Shown here piece by piece: positions 18,598 through 27,714 of a stretch of DNA of 64,000 nt. The stretch is from Halalkaliarchaeum desulfuricum (GTDB lineage Archaea; Halobacteriota; Halobacteria; Halobacteriales; Haloferacaceae): assembly GCF_002952775.1 (NCBI RefSeq), contig NZ_CP025066.1:2914001-2978000 (forward strand). Reading direction: 5' to 3'. The notes under the pieces were generated by a model. It was not told the origin of the DNA. It saw nothing but the letters and a program-made list of their open reading frames with translations, and ran no database searches. Position 1 is the first letter of the stretch; each line of letters starts with the position of its first letter. A program made the translations under genes and the position numbers.

Positions 18598-21243
18598 TCA
18601 GTCGTCGACGCTCACGATGACGACGACGCCGTCGGCGTCGAGATACGTCCCGTCGCCGGTGTACTGCCGTTCGGTCTCGATTTCGAACATCTCCGGTTCG
18701 AGCGTCTCCCCGGCGGCGTGGAGCCGGTCGTCCTCGATTTCGTAGTTTCCGGACTCGATCGCCGCCTCGATCTCGGGGACCCCCCCGCCGAACTCCGGCC
18801 CGACCAGCGAGTAGTCGAGGTCGATCCCCGTGACGACCGTCTCGACGGGCGGTTCGGTCTCGGGCAACACCGCGAGTTCCTCGACGTGCATCACACCGGT
18901 GACGTCCGCCTCGAAGTCGGCCACGTCGGCGTACACCTCGACGCGGTCCAGCGTCGCGTTCAGGGGAAGCTGGTGTTCGCTTTTGTACTTTCGGAGCGCG
19001 CCGACGACCGCCATCGCGGCCCCCCCGGCCTCCCGGTCTGCCTCGATCCCGAGCGGTTCGGGCCACGCCTCGAGGTGGATGCTCTCCGCGGTTGCGGAGG
19101 CGTCGTACATCTCCTGCCAGATCTCCTCGGTGGCGTGGGCGAGAAGTGGCGCAAACAGCTTCAGGAACCGCCGGTGGGCGACCTCGAGCGCGTACTGCGC
19201 GGAGGCTTCGTCCTGTTCCTCGCGGATCCGCTGTTTGGCGATCTCGAGGTAGTCGTCACAGAACGTCCCCCAGAAAAACGACCGTAGCCGGTCGCGCGCC
19301 TTGGAGAACTCTCGGTGTTCGAACTGCTCGGTGAGCGTCTCGATCTCGTCGTCGAGTCGGGCGAGCAGCCACCGATCGAGCGCCCGCAGCTCCGCGGGGC
19401 GATCGACCGGCTCGTCGGGCGTCAGCGAGTCGACGAGTTTCGAGGCGTTCCACAGCTTCCGGAGCAGCTTCTCGCCGGCGCGAAGCCCCTTCTCCTGGTA
19501 GGGGAGATCGTCGCCGACGGCGCTGCCGGCCGCCCAGAAGCGCGCGGCGTCGACGGGGTACTTCTCGAGCACCTCGTCGGGCGCGACGATGTTCCCCTTC
19601 GACTTCGACATCTTCTCGCGGTTCTCGTCGAGCACCATCCCGTTGATCATCGTCGAGTCGAACGGCACCTCACCGGTGTGTTCGTAACACTTGATGACGG
19701 TGTGGAACAGCCAAAAGGAGATGATGTCGTGGCCCTGCGGCCGGACGTCCATCGGGTAGATCTCCGGTCGGTCCATCGTGAACGACTCCGTCTCGGGGTC
19801 CCAATCCCAGCCGGCGTTGATCAGGGGAGTAAGCGATGAGGTCGCCCACGTGTCGAAGACGTCCTCTTCCGGCTCGAACGACCCATCCCCACAGTCGGGA
19901 CACGCCTCTACCGGCGGGTCGTCCGAGAGCGGATCCACCGGGAGGTCGTCCTTCTCGGCGAGGATTTCTGTCCCGCAGGAGTCGCAGTACCACACTGGGA
20001 ACGGGATTCCCGACGAGCGCTGCCGGGAGATACACCAGTCCCACTGGAGCCCCTCCACCCAGTGTTCGTACCGGGTGAACATCTTCTCGGGGAACCACTC
20101 CATCTCCCGGCCCGCCTCGAGGTACTCGTCGGTCCGGTCGAGCACTTCGACGTACCACTGTTCGGTGACGAGGAACTCGACCCCGGTTCCGCACCGTTCG
20201 TGGACGTTGACCGTGTGGGTGATCTCCCACCGGTCGAGCAGTGCCCCGACCTCCTCGAGGTCCTCGACGATCTCTTCGCGCGCGTCCGTCGCGTACAGCC
20301 CGGCGTACCCGTCGGCGACGTCGGTGAGGTGGCCCGACTCGTCGATCGCGATCCGCAGCGGGAGGTCGTGGGCGCGGTACCACTCGATGTCGGTCTGGTC
20401 GCCGAACGTACAGCACATCACGATCCCCGAACCGGTTTCCATGTCGACGCGGTCGTCCTCGAGGATCGGCACCTCCTGGCCGAAGATCGGGATCCGGGCG
20501 GTGTTGCCCACCAGGTTTGCGTTCTCCTCGTCGTCAGGATGCACGAACACCGCAACGCAGGCCGGAAGCAACTCGGGACGGGTTGTCGAGATGGTGAACG
20601 TGTCGGGGAGATCCACCGATTCCGCTGCCTCCACGATCTCGAAGGCGATGTCGTGGAAGTGCGAATCCCGCTCGTCGTCTTCGGTTTCCACCTGCGAGAT
20701 CGCCGTCTCGCATTCTGGACACCAGATCGCCGGCGCCTCCTCGCGGTATTCGCGTCCATGCTCGTAGAGGTCGATAAACGACAGCTGGGAGACCCGCTGC
20801 ACCTGCGGGGAGATCGTCCGGTAGGTGTTGTTCCAGTCGATCGAGATGCCCATCGACTGCATCTTCTCGGTGAACTCCGCCTCGTACTCCCGGCACACCT
20901 CCCGACACTTCTGCTGGAACTCCCGGCGGTCGAAGTCCTGATGGCGGATGTCCAGTTCCCGTTCGGTGAGTCGTTCGCTCGCGATCCCGTTGTCGTCGTA
21001 GCCGAACGGGAAGAAGACGTCGCGCCCGCGCATTCGGTGAAAGCGGGCGACGACGTCCTGGAGGATCGACCCATATACGTGACCCCAGTGGAGGCTCCCA
21101 GATACGGTCGGCGGCGGCGTGTCGATCGCGAAGGCTGTGTCCGGGTCGGCTTCGGCGTCCGGATACGAATACGTCTCGTCGTCGACCCAGCGCTGCTGCC
21201 ATTTGGGCTCGACAGCGTCCGGGTCGTAGTCTCCACTGGGCAT
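18598..21243 (-). CDS. valS: Valyl-tRNA synthetase
   Basis: An 881-residue class I synthetase. It has the HIGH signature as HWGH (residues 52-55, after PPPTVSGSL), KMSKS within REKMSKSKGN (near 544), an editing (CP1) domain, and zinc-ribbon Cys pairs (CPEC near 172; CDSC..CPDC near 425-455). The FDTWATSSLTPLI segment is typical of archaeal ValRS. It charges tRNA-Val. The length is normal and it lacks the long C-terminal coiled coil of bacterial ValRS. It stands alone on the minus strand. Confidence 0.97.
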   Translation of the reverse strand: MPSGDYDPDAVEPKWQQRWVDDETYSYPDAEADPDTAFAIDTPPPTVSGSLHWGHVYGSILQDVVARFHRMRGRDVFFPFGYDDNGIASERLTERELDIRHQDFDRREFQQKCREVCREYEAEFTEKMQSMGISIDWNNTYRTISPQVQRVSQLSFIDLYEHGREYREEAPAIWCPECETAISQVETEDDERDSHFHDIAFEIVEAAESVDLPDTFTISTTRPELLPACVAVFVHPDDEENANLVGNTARIPIFGQEVPILEDDRVDMETGSGIVMCCTFGDQTDIEWYRAHDLPLRIAIDESGHLTDVADGYAGLYATDAREEIVEDLEEVGALLDRWEITHTVNVHERCGTGVEFLVTEQWYVEVLDRTDEYLEAGREMEWFPEKMFTRYEHWVEGLQWDWCISRQRSSGIPFPVWYCDSCGTEILAEKDDLPVDPLSDDPPVEACPDCGDGSFEPEEDVFDTWATSSLTPLINAGWDWDPETESFTMDRPEIYPMDVRPQGHDIISFWLFHTVIKCYEHTGEVPFDSTMINGMVLDENREKMSKSKGNIVAPDEVLEKYPVDAARFWAAGSAVGDDLPYQEKGLRAGEKLLRKLWNASKLVDSLTPDEPVDRPAELRALDRWLLARLDDEIETLTEQFEHREFSKARDRLRSFFWGTFCDDYLEIAKQRIREEQDEASAQYALEVAHRRFLKLFAPLLAHATEEIWQEMYDASATAESIHLEAWPEPLGIEADREAGGAAMAVVGALRKYKSEHQLPLNATLDRVEVYADVADFEADVTGVMHVEELAVLPETEPPVETVVTGIDLDYSLVGPEFGGGVPEIEAAIESGNYEIEDDRLHAAGETLEPEMFEIETERQYTGDGTYLDADGVVVIVSVDD

Positions 21244-21370
21244 TGCTACGGCGAGTATAGCCCGCCATCACATGTTAAACGGCACGATTGTATGGCGATA
21301 CGTGGCGGACGGCCCGGGCGGGGCGACTGCGGGGACAAACCCTTTATCGTCTCCGCCGGGACTGAGCCCC

Positions 21371-21595
21371 ATGAGCGACGGAGAGGAGGACGATCCCTGC
21401 CACGCCTGCGGCGAATCGACGACCGACGCGCTGTCGCGGACGGTCCGGCTGAGCGTCGACCGGTCGACGATCGACACCCAGCGGCTCTGCCCGGAGTGTT
21501 TCGCCGAGTGGATCGCCCGCTACGAGGAGGAGATGAAAAACGAACGCGCCGCCGGAATCGACGACGACCCGGACTCGGAGATCATCGTCGACTGA
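21371..21595 (+). CDS. Small zinc-finger protein
   Basis: The start at 21371 (MSDGEEDDPCHACGE) gives 74 residues. Two Cys pairs (CHAC near 10-13, CPEC near 42-45) can bind one zinc, followed by an acidic helix FAEWIARYEEEM. A TATA-like CCCTTTATCG at about 21338-21347 supports this start over the longer frame from 21272. Haloarchaea carry many such micro-proteins of unknown role. The 3' end overlaps the convergent zinc-finger frame. Confidence 0.8.
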   Translation: MSDGEEDDPCHACGESTTDALSRTVRLSVDRSTIDTQRLCPECFAEWIARYEEEMKNERAAGIDDDPDSEIIVD

Positions 21596-21804
21596 GACAA
21601 CAGTCGTCCCGCAGCCGAACCCGCGGCGTATCCCGACGGCGACCACTCGCAGGCCGCGCCGTCAGTGAGACCGGCCTCGTCGATGTGACTCCGGAGACAC
21701 GCGTAGTTGCAGAAGGCGCCCGCGTCCGTCCGTTCGAGCCCCTCACGGACGAACACTGGATCGTGACGTTCGACGTCCGAACCGCAGTAGCGACACTCGA
21801 TCAG
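21520..21804 (-). CDS. Small zinc-finger protein with non-canonical (CTG) start
   Basis: The frame reads (L/M)IECRYCGSDVERHDPVFVREG, then GAFCNYACLRSHIDEAGLTDG and CEWSP: a treble-clef-like CxxC...CxxxC protein common in haloarchaea. The homologous N-terminus (MIECRYCG) would begin at 21804, where the codon is CTG; an in-frame TGA sits 9 bases upstream. The next usable start, GTG 21756, would delete the first Cys pair. The tail after CEWSP runs 45 residues antisense to the neighbour's end and may not be native. A decayed gene is the alternative. Confidence 0.55.
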   Translation of the reverse strand: MIECRYCGSDVERHDPVFVREGLERTDAGAFCNYACLRSHIDEAGLTDGAACEWSPSGYAAGSAAGRLLSQSTMISESGSSSIPAARSFFISSS

Positions 21805-21883
21805 AGTGGATCAGCGAGAGTCACGCGTCCCCGAGAGAAAAATCCTTCCCGGACTGGCAGTGATCCAACACCGCACGCGCGCC

Positions 21884-22384
21884 TCAAAACTCCACGCGCC
21901 GGACGTACGGCAGTTCGCGGATCTCCACGAGCAGATCACCCGGCAGCGGGTCGTCGGTGATGAGGTACAGCTTCGGCTCGTCGGTAAACTCCGGATCGTC
22001 GGAAAGCACCTGGCGGATCGAGATCCCCCGGTCGGCGATCAGGCCGGTGATTTCGGCGACGATGCCGGCCTCGTCGGCCGCGCCGACCTCGACGGTGAGC
22101 ACCGACAGGTCCAGCACCGGCGCGAGGTCCATCAGGCTCGGGATCGAGGAGATGTTGCCGAAGATCTCACGGAGTTCGGGATCCTCGAGGATCGCGTCGG
22201 TGGTCGAGTCCACGACCCGTCGGTCGATCTCGAGCTCCCGCGCGATCCCAGTGTAGGGGATCTCGATCCCGCCGGAAACCACCCGGCCGTCCTCGTTTAC
22301 GGAGAACCCCCGCTCGAGCAGCAGCCGGATCACCGCCTGCTGGCTCGGCGACCCCTCGAACTTGCCCATTATTTCGTCGAACAT
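21884..22384 (-). CDS. wHTH-ACT domain regulator
   Basis: The 166-residue protein starts MFDEIMGKFEGSPSQQAVIRLLLERGF with a winged-helix-like N-terminal half (to about 85) and ends in an ACT domain (SVLTVEVGAADEAGIVAEITGLIADRGISI, about 93-165, seen here as VEVGAADEAGIVAEITGL). ACT domains bind amino acids, so it is likely an amino-acid responsive regulator. The frame open upstream of 22384 is arginine-rich shadow. Confidence 0.85.
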   Translation of the reverse strand: MFDEIMGKFEGSPSQQAVIRLLLERGFSVNEDGRVVSGGIEIPYTGIARELEIDRRVVDSTTDAILEDPELREIFGNISSIPSLMDLAPVLDLSVLTVEVGAADEAGIVAEITGLIADRGISIRQVLSDDPEFTDEPKLYLITDDPLPGDLLVEIRELPYVRRVEF

Positions 22385-22454
22385 CCGTTGCCGGTGTTGT
22401 CGACGGCGCGAGGTTAATCCTTGTGGGTTCCCGGCCGCTCCGCCCGGTCGACGT

Positions 22455-22688
22455 TCACTCGTTGGGGGACTCCTCTCCGTCGTCGAAAAGACCCATGTCG
22501 TCTGCGACGAGATCCGCGATGTGTTCGGCGATGGCGGGATCGACCTCGGCGACGTCCTCGCCGTCGTGGAGGCGCTCGTTGTGTCGCTCGACGGTGTCGG
22601 CCACCTCCTCGATCGGGACGCGGGATCTCGTCTCGCAGGCCGGACAGACGATCGGCACTCGCGGCTCCTCCTCGTCGTCGGTTGACAT
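22455..22688 (-). CDS. Small acidic protein with one CPxC pair
   Basis: A 77-residue haloarchaeal protein with VPIVCPACETRSRVP near the N-terminus and a helical acidic rest (DTVERHNERLHDGED, AIAEHIADLVADDMG). The single Cys pair suggests zinc sharing by a dimer or with a partner. The function is unknown. It lies between the ACT regulator and the Rieske-associated gene, all on the minus strand. Confidence 0.75.
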   Translation of the reverse strand: MSTDDEEEPRVPIVCPACETRSRVPIEEVADTVERHNERLHDGEDVAEVDPAIAEHIADLVADDMGLFDDGEESPNE

Positions 22689-22748
22689 CGGCTTGGGCTA
22701 CGCGACAGGGATACAAAAAGCAACGCGACGCGGTCTCGGGTCGGACGG

Positions 22749-23165
22749 TCACGCGTTGTCGGTGTCGTCTGGATCGGGATCTTCGCCGGAATCGGGATCT
22801 TCGCCGGAATCGGGATCTTCATCGGAATCGGGATCTTCGTCGGGGTCCCCGGAGTCAGCGGCGGCCGCAAGCGCGTCCGGATCGATCTCGTCGACCGCGC
22901 CCGCGAGGGAGGCGGCGTCGCTGGCGACCGTCGTGTGATCGACGCCAGCCTCGTCGGCGACGAGACGGACGTGAGCCGCAAGCAGCGACAGCGCCTGCAG
23001 TCCCTCTTCCCGGGGGGAGTCGGCACGCTGGGCGAACGTGGTGTCGACCTCCTCGCCGTCCCGGACGACGCCGACGATGGCGGCGGTGACGCCGTCGTCG
23101 TCGAGCAGTTGCCGGGCGTACTCGAGTTCGTGCGCGAACTGATCTTCTTCGGTGTGGGATGTCAC
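22749..23165 (-). CDS. Conserved protein downstream of Rieske gene, acidic repeat tail
   Basis: The GTG at 23165 has a GAGGT 7 bases upstream and lies 10 bases after the Rieske stop, so it replaces the longer arginine-rich frame. The 138-residue protein has a helical body (DQFAHELEYARQLLDDDGVT, VVRDGEEVDTTFAQRAD, SLLAAHVRLVADEAGVDHTT). The last 30 residues are a six-residue DPDSGE-type repeat from 18-bp tandem DNA repeats at about 22773-22850. No known domain. Operon position suggests a link to the respiratory chain. Confidence 0.75.
   Translation of the reverse strand: MTSHTEEDQFAHELEYARQLLDDDGVTAAIVGVVRDGEEVDTTFAQRADSPREEGLQALSLLAAHVRLVADEAGVDHTTVASDAASLAGAVDEIDPDALAAAADSGDPDEDPDSDEDPDSGEDPDSGEDPDPDDTDNA
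22773..22850. repeat. 18-bp tandem repeat coding for acidic hexapeptides
   Basis: About four copies of an 18-bp unit GATCTTCGCCGGAATCGG (plus strand), the last two diverged, encode the (D/G)EDPDS tail of the Rieske-linked protein. Confidence 0.85.
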
Positions 23166-23175
23166 AAGTCGGACC

Positions 23176-24012
23176 TCACTGTGGGCGCGGACGGGCGATG
23201 AACAGCGTCCGGACGATGTTGAACGGGTCGTACACCGACTGGTGACACTGACAGTACACCTTGTCTTCGGCGTCGTACCGGACGGAGTCGGGCGTCCGTT
23301 TGTAGCCGGGGACACAACAGAAGTGCGTACAGACGTTGAGATACGCCATGAACCCCTCCTCAGTCGATGCCTGGAGCCACTCGCTTTCCTGTGCGGCCTC
23401 CTCGATCTGCGTCGACCGGATCACGTTGACCGGAAGCACTTCGTCGGCCCCCTCCGACCGCCACCGGCAGGTAGCGGGCTTGCCGACGCCTGCGGCCCCG
23501 ATCTCGTTTCCCCACTCCTGGTAATCGTCGAAGTGGTCGATGTGGAGACGGTCGCCCTCGTCATACACATCGTTTTGCCAGTCGTATCCCGGACTGCCGG
23601 TGACGTGGAAGTAGTTGTCCGAGTCGAAGTCGGGCTGAATCCCGGCTGCACCCTCGTAGCCGCAGTACTGGAACCACTCGCCGGAGTAGGTCTCGCTGCC
23701 GAGGTCCATCCGCGCGACCTCGACTTCGATTCCCTCGATGACCTCCGTCTGGGTATCCGGCCAGATTCCGCGGAGATACCCCTCATCGTCGATCTCGAGA
23801 GGGATCTGGGGCATCCCCCGTGGGGCTGGACCCCCGGTGCGTTCGATGGCCATCGCCTCAGTCTGGCCGCCGCCCGCACCGGTCTGTGTCGTGAGGGTGT
23901 TGATCGACGCGATGCCCGCCGCGCCGACGCCCGAGAGCGCGGCGCCGCCGACGACACCCTTCACGAACCGCCGACGCCCGGATTCGGAGGGGTACTTGTC
24001 CTCTTCGGTCAT
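23176..24012 (-). CDS. Rieske iron-sulfur protein, Tat-exported
   Basis: The start at 24012 (MTEEDKYPSESG) places a twin-arginine signal SGRRRFVKGVVGGAALSG at about 10-27. The C-terminal Rieske domain has CTHFCC (about 228-233) and CQCHQS (near 250), the Cys/His ligands of the [2Fe-2S] cluster. It would be the high-potential subunit of a quinol-oxidising complex at the outer membrane face. No cytochrome b gene is adjacent, although in other haloarchaea such genes often sit nearby; it may lie elsewhere. The 278-residue length is long for a Rieske protein but usual for halophiles. Confidence 0.9.
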   Translation of the reverse strand: MTEEDKYPSESGRRRFVKGVVGGAALSGVGAAGIASINTLTTQTGAGGGQTEAMAIERTGGPAPRGMPQIPLEIDDEGYLRGIWPDTQTEVIEGIEVEVARMDLGSETYSGEWFQYCGYEGAAGIQPDFDSDNYFHVTGSPGYDWQNDVYDEGDRLHIDHFDDYQEWGNEIGAAGVGKPATCRWRSEGADEVLPVNVIRSTQIEEAAQESEWLQASTEEGFMAYLNVCTHFCCVPGYKRTPDSVRYDAEDKVYCQCHQSVYDPFNIVRTLFIARPRPQ

Positions 24013-24109
24013 ATCGCACCCTACGGCCCTGCAGTAAAAAGCATGACGACCGAGGGGCTCCACGAAGGCAGACGCCGGTGGGAGAAAGGCAAAAATTCGG
24101 GGGACTAAT

Positions 24110-24120
24110 GGTTTTTACCG
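24110..24120 (+). promoter_or_regulatory. TATA box of ppc
   Basis: GGTTTTTACCG lies about 28 bases before the ATG at 24143. Confidence 0.5.
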
Positions 24121-24142
24121 CCCGGGAACTAACGACGTTGCC

Positions 24143-26848
24143 ATGGAGTTACACGACAGGAGCGTCCGCCGCGACGTACGCGAGCTCGGGGCACTCCTGG
24201 GTGACGTACTGGAGGCGCAGACATCGACCGAATCGTTCGAAACCGTCGAGGAACTCCGCACGAACGCGATATCCTACCGGGAGGGGGAACTCGACTCCCG
24301 GAGTCCGCTTCGGGAGCGAATCGCCGAGCTGTCACCGGACGAGGCGAGTGTCATCGCGCGCGCGTTCACCGTCTACTTCGAACTGATAAACCTCGCCGAG
24401 GAACGCGAACGGGTTCGCACCGTCCGGCACGCCCGCCAGGAGCAGACCCTCGAGGACACCTTCGAGGGGACGGTGTCGGAGCTGATCGAACAGGGCGTAA
24501 CCGAGGCGGAACTGGAGGAACTCCTCGACGACGTGTTGATCGAACCGACGTTCACCGCCCACCCGACCGAGGCGCGACGCGGAACCGTGAAGGCGAAACT
24601 GCGGTCGATCGCCGACCGGATCGAGGAACTCGACGAGAGACGTCTGACCGACCGGGAGCGAACGGCGCTGTGGCGAAAGATCGACGCCGAGGTGAACAGC
24701 CTGTGGGGAACCCGACAGGTTCGAAACCGCCGCCCGGAGCCGGCCGACGAGGCGCTGAACGTCCAGTGGTATCTCGAGAACACGCTGTTCGACGTGATCG
24801 GCGAGACGTACCGCGAACTGGAGTCGGTCGTCGACAAGGAGTTCGATGACGTCGACGTTCCGAAGCTGTTCGAGTTCCGATCGTGGGCCGGCAGCGACCG
24901 CGACGGAAACCCGTTCGTCACGCCGGAGGTGACGACCGAGACACTCTCCCGCCAGCGGTCCGTCGTCGTCGAGAAGTATCGCGACGAACTGAAGGTGCTG
25001 TCGGCGGCGCTCAGCCAGGACGGTACCCGGTACGACACCGGAGCTGCGTTCACCGAGCGGCTCGAGGCCGACAGGAACCGGTTCCCCGGGCTCGCCCCGG
25101 AGATCGAAACCAGGTATCCCGACGAGCCGTACCGGCAGAAGCTGCGGTTCATGCGCGAGCGACTCGACCGCGTCGACGACGTTCGTCCCGGGGAGTACAA
25201 CGGCCCCGAGGCGTTCCTCGAGGACCTCGACGCGATTCACCAGAGCCTCGTCGACAACGGCGGGCAGGCCGTCGCCGCGGAGTTCGTCGAGCCGCTCCGT
25301 CGGCAGGCCTCGACGTTCGGCTTCGCGCTGGCGTCACTGGACGTTCGGGACCACCAGGAGAACCACACCGAGGCGGTCGCGGAGGCGCTGGAACGCCAGG
25401 AGATCGACTACCGCGATCTCGACGAGGAGGGACGCATCGAACTGCTCACCGAGGCGATCCTCCAGGACGAACCGGTGATCGACCCCGGCGATCCGGGGCT
25501 GATCTCCGAAACCGCAAAGCGGGTGCTTTCCCGGTTCGACAAACTGGCGGACTGGCAGGAGGAGTATGGCATCCAGGCGATCGACACCTACTGCATCTCG
25601 ATGACAGAGGAGTCCAGCCACGTGCTCGAGGTGCTGTTCCTGGCAGACCAGGCCGGCGTGGTTGCGTTGCCCGACCACTGCGGGCTCGATGTCGTCCCCT
25701 TGCTCGAGACGGAGTACGCGCTCGACGGCGCCGAGCGTATCATGGGCCGGCTGTTCGAAAACGAGGCGTACGCGCAGGCGCTCGCCTTGCGGGGTAACAC
25801 CCAGGAAGTGATGCTGGGCTACTCCGACTCCAACAAGGAGAACGGCTTCCTGGCGGCGAACTGGTCGCTGTACCGCAACCAGAAGCGGCTCGCGGCGATC
25901 ACCGACGCCTACGATGTCGACCTGCGGCTGTTCCACGGCCGGGGTGGATCGATCTCGCGTGGCGGCGGGCCGATGAACGAGGCGCTGTTGGCGCTGCCAA
26001 ACGAGACCGTCACTGGCGAGGTGAAGTTCACCGAACAGGGCGAAGCGATCGCCGAAAAGTACGGCAACCCCGATATCGCCGAGCGCAACCTCGAGCAGAT
26101 GCTCGACGCACAGGTACGGTCGCGCCACCGGGCGCTCGAAGAGCCCGTCGAGCCGGTAGAAGACGGGTGGCGCAAGGCGATGCAGACGATGGCCGACGCC
26201 GCCGGAGAGGCGTACCGCGACCTGCTCGAAGCCGAGGGGTTCGTCCAGTACTTCGAGCAGGCCACCCCGATCACGGTGATCGAGGACCTCAACCTCGGCT
26301 CCCGGCCGGCATCCCGGACCGACGAGCGCACCGTCGAGGACCTCCGGGCGATCCCGTGGGTGTTCTCCTGGACGCAGTCGCGGTGTATCCTCCCGGGCTG
26401 GTACTCGCTTGCCTCGGGAATCGACGCGTATCTCGAGGACGCTGACGACGAGGAGGCCGCGATCGAGACGCTCCAGGAGATGCACGACGAGTGGCCGTTC
26501 TTCCGGACGACGCTCGACAACGCCGCCGTCGCGCTCGCCCGAACGGACATGGAGATTGCCACGGAGTACGCCGATCTGGCCGATCCGGAACTCCGCGAGG
26601 AGTTCTTCCCGCATCTTCGGGACGAGTACGAACGGGCGAGCGATCTCGTCGGCACCATCACCGGCCGCGAGTCGCTGGAGCGCCGCGAATGGCTCGAGGG
26701 GAGCCTCGAACGCCGCAACCCGTACGTCGATCCGCTGAACCTGCTGCAAGTGGATCTGCTCGACCGGACCCACCGCACGCCCGAGGAGGAGCGTACCCTC
26801 CGCTTGACCGTCAACGGGATCGCTGCCGGGATGAAAAATACGGGATAA
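24143..26848 (+). CDS. ppc: Phosphoenolpyruvate carboxylase
   Basis: A 901-residue bacterial-type PEP carboxylase. It shows FTAHPTEARRGTVK (about 136-149; catalytic His), GYSDSNKENGFLAANW, the loop GRGGSISRGGGP (near 602-613), and FSWTQSRCILPGWY (near 745). It makes oxaloacetate from PEP and bicarbonate, feeding the TCA cycle. The length is normal. The C-terminus ends NGIAAGMKNTG, the conserved end needed for activity. Single gene with its own promoter. Confidence 0.97.
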   Translation: MELHDRSVRRDVRELGALLGDVLEAQTSTESFETVEELRTNAISYREGELDSRSPLRERIAELSPDEASVIARAFTVYFELINLAEERERVRTVRHARQEQTLEDTFEGTVSELIEQGVTEAELEELLDDVLIEPTFTAHPTEARRGTVKAKLRSIADRIEELDERRLTDRERTALWRKIDAEVNSLWGTRQVRNRRPEPADEALNVQWYLENTLFDVIGETYRELESVVDKEFDDVDVPKLFEFRSWAGSDRDGNPFVTPEVTTETLSRQRSVVVEKYRDELKVLSAALSQDGTRYDTGAAFTERLEADRNRFPGLAPEIETRYPDEPYRQKLRFMRERLDRVDDVRPGEYNGPEAFLEDLDAIHQSLVDNGGQAVAAEFVEPLRRQASTFGFALASLDVRDHQENHTEAVAEALERQEIDYRDLDEEGRIELLTEAILQDEPVIDPGDPGLISETAKRVLSRFDKLADWQEEYGIQAIDTYCISMTEESSHVLEVLFLADQAGVVALPDHCGLDVVPLLETEYALDGAERIMGRLFENEAYAQALALRGNTQEVMLGYSDSNKENGFLAANWSLYRNQKRLAAITDAYDVDLRLFHGRGGSISRGGGPMNEALLALPNETVTGEVKFTEQGEAIAEKYGNPDIAERNLEQMLDAQVRSRHRALEEPVEPVEDGWRKAMQTMADAAGEAYRDLLEAEGFVQYFEQATPITVIEDLNLGSRPASRTDERTVEDLRAIPWVFSWTQSRCILPGWYSLASGIDAYLEDADDEEAAIETLQEMHDEWPFFRTTLDNAAVALARTDMEIATEYADLADPELREEFFPHLRDEYERASDLVGTITGRESLERREWLEGSLERRNPYVDPLNLLQVDLLDRTHRTPEEERTLRLTVNGIAAGMKNTG

Positions 26849-26907
26849 CGTAACGGGTAGCCTGAATCCGGGAGCACTGCTTCCGAATCGGCTGTCTGCT
26901 GATTTTC

Positions 26908-27186
26908 CTATCGGCCCCACTGCAGGAGACGGTGTTCGAACAGGTACGACGTCACGCCGAGGGCGGCTCCGATCGCGCCCGCAAGGGGGAACAGTCCCGC
27001 GTAGCCGAACGACAAGTCGCCGCCCAGCAGAAGGTATCCCTGCGCGACGACGAGAAACGCGAGCGCGCCGATCACGCCCCACAGTAGCGCCGACTTCCGG
27101 CGATCGCGCGGGTGGATACCGGCGGAACTCTCGATCCCGCCGACGTCGGTCGGACCGTCGGTACCGTCACCGCCGTCCGTCATCAC
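26908..27186 (-). CDS. Small two-helix membrane protein
   Basis: The 92-residue protein has an acidic glycine-rich N-terminus (1-30) and two membrane helices (ALLWGVIGALAFLVVAQGYLL about 33-53; AGLFPLAGAIGAALGVTSYLF about 63-83). The start ATGATGA overlaps the stop of the RidA gene upstream, so it is co-translated. No known function. Confidence 0.75.
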   Translation of the reverse strand: MMTDGGDGTDGPTDVGGIESSAGIHPRDRRKSALLWGVIGALAFLVVAQGYLLLGGDLSFGYAGLFPLAGAIGAALGVTSYLFEHRLLQWGR

Positions 27187-27578
27187 TCCGGGATCGCGTC
27201 CGGAACGACGGCGACCGCCTCGACCTCGACGCCGACACCCTTGGGGAGTGCCCCGGCCTGGACCGCCGACCGTGCGGGCGGCTCCTCGTCGAAGTAGGAG
27301 GCGTAGGTCTCGTTCATCTCCTCGAAGTCGTCGATGTCCGCGAGGAATACCGTCGTCTTCAACACGTCCTCGGGGGTAGCGCCAGCCTCCTTGAGGACCG
27401 CAAACAGGTTGTCGAGCGCCAGTTCGGTCTGTTCGGCGATCGGAGCGTCGTCCAGCAGTTCGCCGTCGGTCGTCAGCGGGATCTGTCCGGCCGTGAACAC
27501 GAGTTCGCCGGTCGACGTCGCCTGGCTGTACGCGCCAACTGCCGCCGGTGCCTCGTCAGTGTTGATGATCTGCTTCAT
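27183..27578 (-). CDS. RidA family enamine/imine deaminase
   Basis: A 131-residue RidA/YjgF protein: GAYSQATSTGELVFTAGQIPL at 16-36, NLFAVLKEAGATPEDVLKTTVF, and the C-terminal ARSAVQAGALPKGVGVEVEA with the conserved Arg that binds the carboxylate. It hydrolyses reactive 2-aminoacrylate-type intermediates. A TATA box (27603-27612) about 28 bases before the ATG implies a leaderless start. The downstream membrane gene overlaps by 4 bases. Confidence 0.93.
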   Translation of the reverse strand: MKQIINTDEAPAAVGAYSQATSTGELVFTAGQIPLTTDGELLDDAPIAEQTELALDNLFAVLKEAGATPEDVLKTTVFLADIDDFEEMNETYASYFDEEPPARSAVQAGALPKGVGVEVEAVAVVPDAIPE

Positions 27579-27602
27579 GCGATTTGCCTTCGTCGCTCGG
27601 GG

Positions 27603-27612
27603 CTCTTTAAAG
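27603..27612 (-). promoter_or_regulatory. TATA box of RidA gene
   Basis: The minus strand reads CTTTAAAGAG about 28 bases before the ATG at 27578. Confidence 0.55.
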
Positions 27613-27714
27613 GTTCTTTCCTGCGATACGTCGTCCGGATCGGTCCCGGGCGAGAGACGGACCGTCCGGAGCGAGATCGACAGCGCCTAAACCGGGCCCC
27701 GAGTAGTCTCACCT

